Assembly (NCBI GenBank): GCA_025456495.1
Contig: JALOKO010000024.1
Location: 1 to 16,234, forward strand
From: Bryobacterales bacterium
GTDB taxonomy: Bacteria > Acidobacteriota > Terriglobia > Bryobacterales > Bryobacteraceae
Length of the DNA stretch: 16,234 nucleotides
Direction: 5' to 3'
Shown here: in pieces, positions 14,479-16,234 of the stretch
Layout of the letters: each line of letters opens with the position of its first letter
Numbering within the stretch: the first letter of the stretch is position 1
Translations under genes and position numbers: made by a program
The notes under the pieces: model-generated
Told to the model about the DNA's origin: nothing
Database searches by the model: none
The model's input: the letters and a program-made list of their open reading frames with translations, nothing else

Positions 14479-15918
14479 CTACCGGCCACGAAAGCCTGCG
14501 TCGCGCATGGTGGCCTCTACGGCTCCCATCAGCCGATCCTCCACTTCCGGGGCGAACTTGCCAGGCTGCCCGTAATACATCATGCTGTCGTCCGCTTCGT
14601 ATCCGCCCTCGGCCAGAACTCGCTTCGTGGGGATGTAGCACATCACGTCGTTGGTGTAGCCAGCCACTACCAGGCGCAGGCCCGGATAAGCCTTCTTGAT
14701 GTTCAGGCCATAGTCCACCACCACCTCGCCGCCCAGGCCCACCAAGCCGAAACGCTCGCCCACACGCAGAACCTGCACCGGATAGTCGACAGCGCTGAGG
14801 TCCTCACCCTTGTCCATCCGGCCTAGCACCCACTCGGCGCGGCGCTTCTGATAGATGTTTTCGTGATTCCGCCCGGCTTCGAAGTCAGCGCGGGCGTGCG
14901 GCGCGAAGGGTAGCCGTTCGAAGCGAAGACTCCCGCGAATATCGCCTTCCACTGCTTCCAGGGAGGCGGGTTTGGCCAGCACCGCCTGCACCGCGCCGGC
15001 CAGGGTCTTCCCGTGCTGAGGGGCCAGTTCCGCCTTGCTGCGCGGGTGGGGATTCTGATCTCCGCCGCACAGCATCAGAAAGAGGGCAGTGGCGCCGGGA
15101 TAGGCCTGCTGCAGTTGCTCCTGCGCAAAGCCGGCATAGTCGCCCGCCACTGCGTTGAACTCCGCGGTGAGGGTGGTATTGTGGCAGGCGTATCCGAACA
15201 GCACAGCAAGCAAACTGCCATCCGCGCGCTCTACCCGCAGCACGGGCACGCTGCGATCCACAGGGCTTATCGGCTTGGCGGTGGGGTCTTCGTCCAGAAA
15301 TCGTTGGGCGCGGCGGTTGATGGCGAAGGATGCCTCACCCTCTCCGTAGCTCAGCTTCGCGGGCGCCAACGCAGCCAAGGCGCCGCCCACCGCAGCCACA
15401 ATCCGCTGCCGCAAGAACTCCCGATAGCGCGCCGTCTTCGCTTTCTCCTGCTCGTCGAACGAGAACAGAACCTCCAGATTCTCCCGCACGGCGGGGCCGC
15501 TGTGAGTATGCGAACAGTTCAGCAACAGCGCCGATGGGGGCAGCGCAAATTGCCGCTCCACATCCTCGGCCACGGCGTTCCGCAGTGCGCGCGGAATCCC
15601 GATGATGTCGATAGTGACAATGACTGAGCGCGCGCCTTGAGCATCTTCCATCGCCAGCGCCTTGGCAAACAACTGCTGGCGTACCTCGTGGGCGGGGGAG
15701 GTCCGCGCCGCATACCCGGAAAGCCAGAACGGCAGTTCGGTGGGTGTGATCGTTTCCGTAGCCACCCCGGCGCGCATGGTTGGAGGCTTCGCGCAGGAAG
15801 TTGCCACACACAGCGCCAACAGCAACACAATCCCAATCCCCCAACGCACCCGCATCCCGCAGGAAGCATGGTCTACAGTGCTGGCTCTTACAATGCTGGC
15901 ATTCACAATGCTGGACAT
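14479..15918 (-). CDS. Neutral/alkaline ceramidase-like secreted hydrolase (N-terminal catalytic domain only)
   Basis: The family cleaves ceramide to sphingosine and fatty acid with a zinc ion, but many bacterial members have unknown substrates. Numbering from ATG 15918 (479 aa): a hydrophobic helix VRWGIGIVLLLALCVATSC (24-42) may be a lipoprotein signal with a weak lipobox. Family motifs follow: AGVATETITPTELPFWLSGY, NCSHTHSGPA with the two metal His (137, 139), FGYACHNTTL with the third His (246), LCGGDQNPHP, GLGGEVVVDYG with the metal Glu, and YEADDSMMYYG with the Tyr. The C-terminal Ig-like domain of classical ceramidases is absent. The start is uncertain. 15918 has the best Shine-Dalgarno (GGAG, 6-nt spacing); 15945 lies upstream in frame; 15855 would start directly at the signal helix. 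The gene converges with the small exported protein gene, 12 bp between stops. Confidence 0.85.
   Translation of the reverse strand: MSSIVNASIVRASTVDHASCGMRVRWGIGIVLLLALCVATSCAKPPTMRAGVATETITPTELPFWLSGYAARTSPAHEVRQQLFAKALAMEDAQGARSVIVTIDIIGIPRALRNAVAEDVERQFALPPSALLLNCSHTHSGPAVRENLEVLFSFDEQEKAKTARYREFLRQRIVAAVGGALAALAPAKLSYGEGEASFAINRRAQRFLDEDPTAKPISPVDRSVPVLRVERADGSLLAVLFGYACHNTTLTAEFNAVAGDYAGFAQEQLQQAYPGATALFLMLCGGDQNPHPRSKAELAPQHGKTLAGAVQAVLAKPASLEAVEGDIRGSLRFERLPFAPHARADFEAGRNHENIYQKRRAEWVLGRMDKGEDLSAVDYPVQVLRVGERFGLVGLGGEVVVDYGLNIKKAYPGLRLVVAGYTNDVMCYIPTKRVLAEGGYEADDSMMYYGQPGKFAPEVEDRLMGAVEATMRDAGFRGR
15871..15915. repeat. Three tandem 15-bp repeats at the start of the ceramidase-like gene
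   Basis: Units 15871-15885, 15886-15900 and 15901-15915 share ACAATGCTGG (ACAGTGCTGG in the first). If 15918 is the start codon they encode SIVNA-SIVRA-STVDH, in frame, ahead of the signal helix. If 15855 is the start they lie in the leader. Units differ slightly, so this is older than the HIT-gene repeat. Confidence 0.85.
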
Positions 15919-15969
15919 CCTGTTCTCCGTTCCTCGCAGTTGCATCCCATCGCATCCGCCCTGGATCGG

Positions 15970-16234
15970 CTATCCCTTCCTGGGTCCGCGGATGGGCATC
16001 CTGCGCACCGGCGTTCCACCAATAGCGAAGACTGCGTTGGCCACCGCGGGCGCCACTGCCATGATGGGAGTCTCTCCAGCACCGGCCGGGGGGCTCTGCT
16101 TACGATCCAGCAGCACCACACGCATGCGCGGCATGTCCCGCAGGCGCGGCGCTCGATACTGGCGGAAGCGTCCGTTGGTGATCATGCCATTGGCGAAGCG
16201 AATCTCCTCACGCAGCGCGGGCCCCATCGCCATT
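15970..16234 (-). CDS. Molybdopterin-binding aldehyde/isoquinoline dehydrogenase large subunit, C-terminal part
   Basis: The last ~87 residues of a protein whose 5' part lies beyond the window end. It reads AMGPALREEIRFANGMITNG and PPAGAGETPIMAVAPAVANA, ending GTPVRRMPIRGP. This matches the C-terminus of xanthine-dehydrogenase-family molybdenum subunits (IorB/CoxL type), including the GxGE active-site motif (GAGE here) whose Glu is the catalytic base, and the PAVANAVF helix. These enzymes oxidise aldehydes or N-heterocycles with a 2Fe-2S partner subunit. The gene precedes the ceramidase-like gene on the same strand with a 51-bp gap, but a shared function is not evident. The substrate cannot be told from this fragment. 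Confidence 0.88.
   Translation of the reverse strand, partial: MAMGPALREEIRFANGMITNGRFRQYRAPRLRDMPRMRVVLLDRKQSPPAGAGETPIMAVAPAVANAVFAIGGTPVRRMPIRGPRKG

Noticed and set aside
15871..15915. CRISPR-like array
   Set aside because: Units are 15 bp, directly adjacent without spacers, and in frame with a coding sequence.

Overview
The window looks like ordinary chromosome of a GC-rich Acidobacteriota, most likely of the Bryobacter/Solibacter type. I infer this from gene content: a VWFA-related secreted protein, a large secreted Asp-box 'glycosyl hydrolase', a neutral-ceramidase-like protein and an IorB/CoxL-type molybdoenzyme subunit. It is not a phylogenetic test. No plasmid, phage or CRISPR signature is visible.

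Layout. The left edge (1-640) is a scar of nested insertion sequences. The 3' end of an IS66 transposase (minus strand) abuts what looks like the left end of an IS3-family element with the first ~50 codons of orfA (plus strand). That in turn abuts the first ~44 codons of a truncated YdjM/DUF457-type membrane hydrolase gene (minus strand). A complete diacylglycerol-kinase-family lipid kinase gene lies upstream of that truncated gene. Divergent from the kinase is ligA (NAD-dependent DNA ligase). Its promoter region carries a perfect TATAAT almost touching the start codon and a 17-bp palindrome where an operator would sit. Convergent to ligA is the VWFA protein gene, followed on the minus strand by a HIT-family gene and an HU/IHF-like gene (transcribed HU then HIT).

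From 5969 to 11634 three plus-strand genes are tightly packed: the Asp-box protein, an exopolyphosphatase (Ppx/GppA) and a CHAD-domain protein. The last two overlap by 4 bp and form a clear polyphosphate module. A small SAM-dependent methyltransferase gene follows after a 250-bp gap that holds an inverted repeat.

From 12574 to 13787 (minus) lies a decayed Fic gene. The AMP-transfer motif and the inhibitory motif are both still readable, but there is one in-frame TAG, one single-base frameshift and a 3' end that runs into a REP-like palindrome. Next come tRNA-Ser(CGA), a small cysteine-rich exported protein, a ceramidase-like lipoprotein gene (minus) with a 15-bp triplicated repeat near its start, and the 3' end of a molybdopterin-binding dehydrogenase gene that runs off the window.

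Nothing here is convincingly a new multi-gene system. The most useful second looks are the ligA control region, the two short in-frame tandem repeats (HIT and ceramidase genes), the decayed Fic gene with its palindromic tail, and the nested IS junctions.
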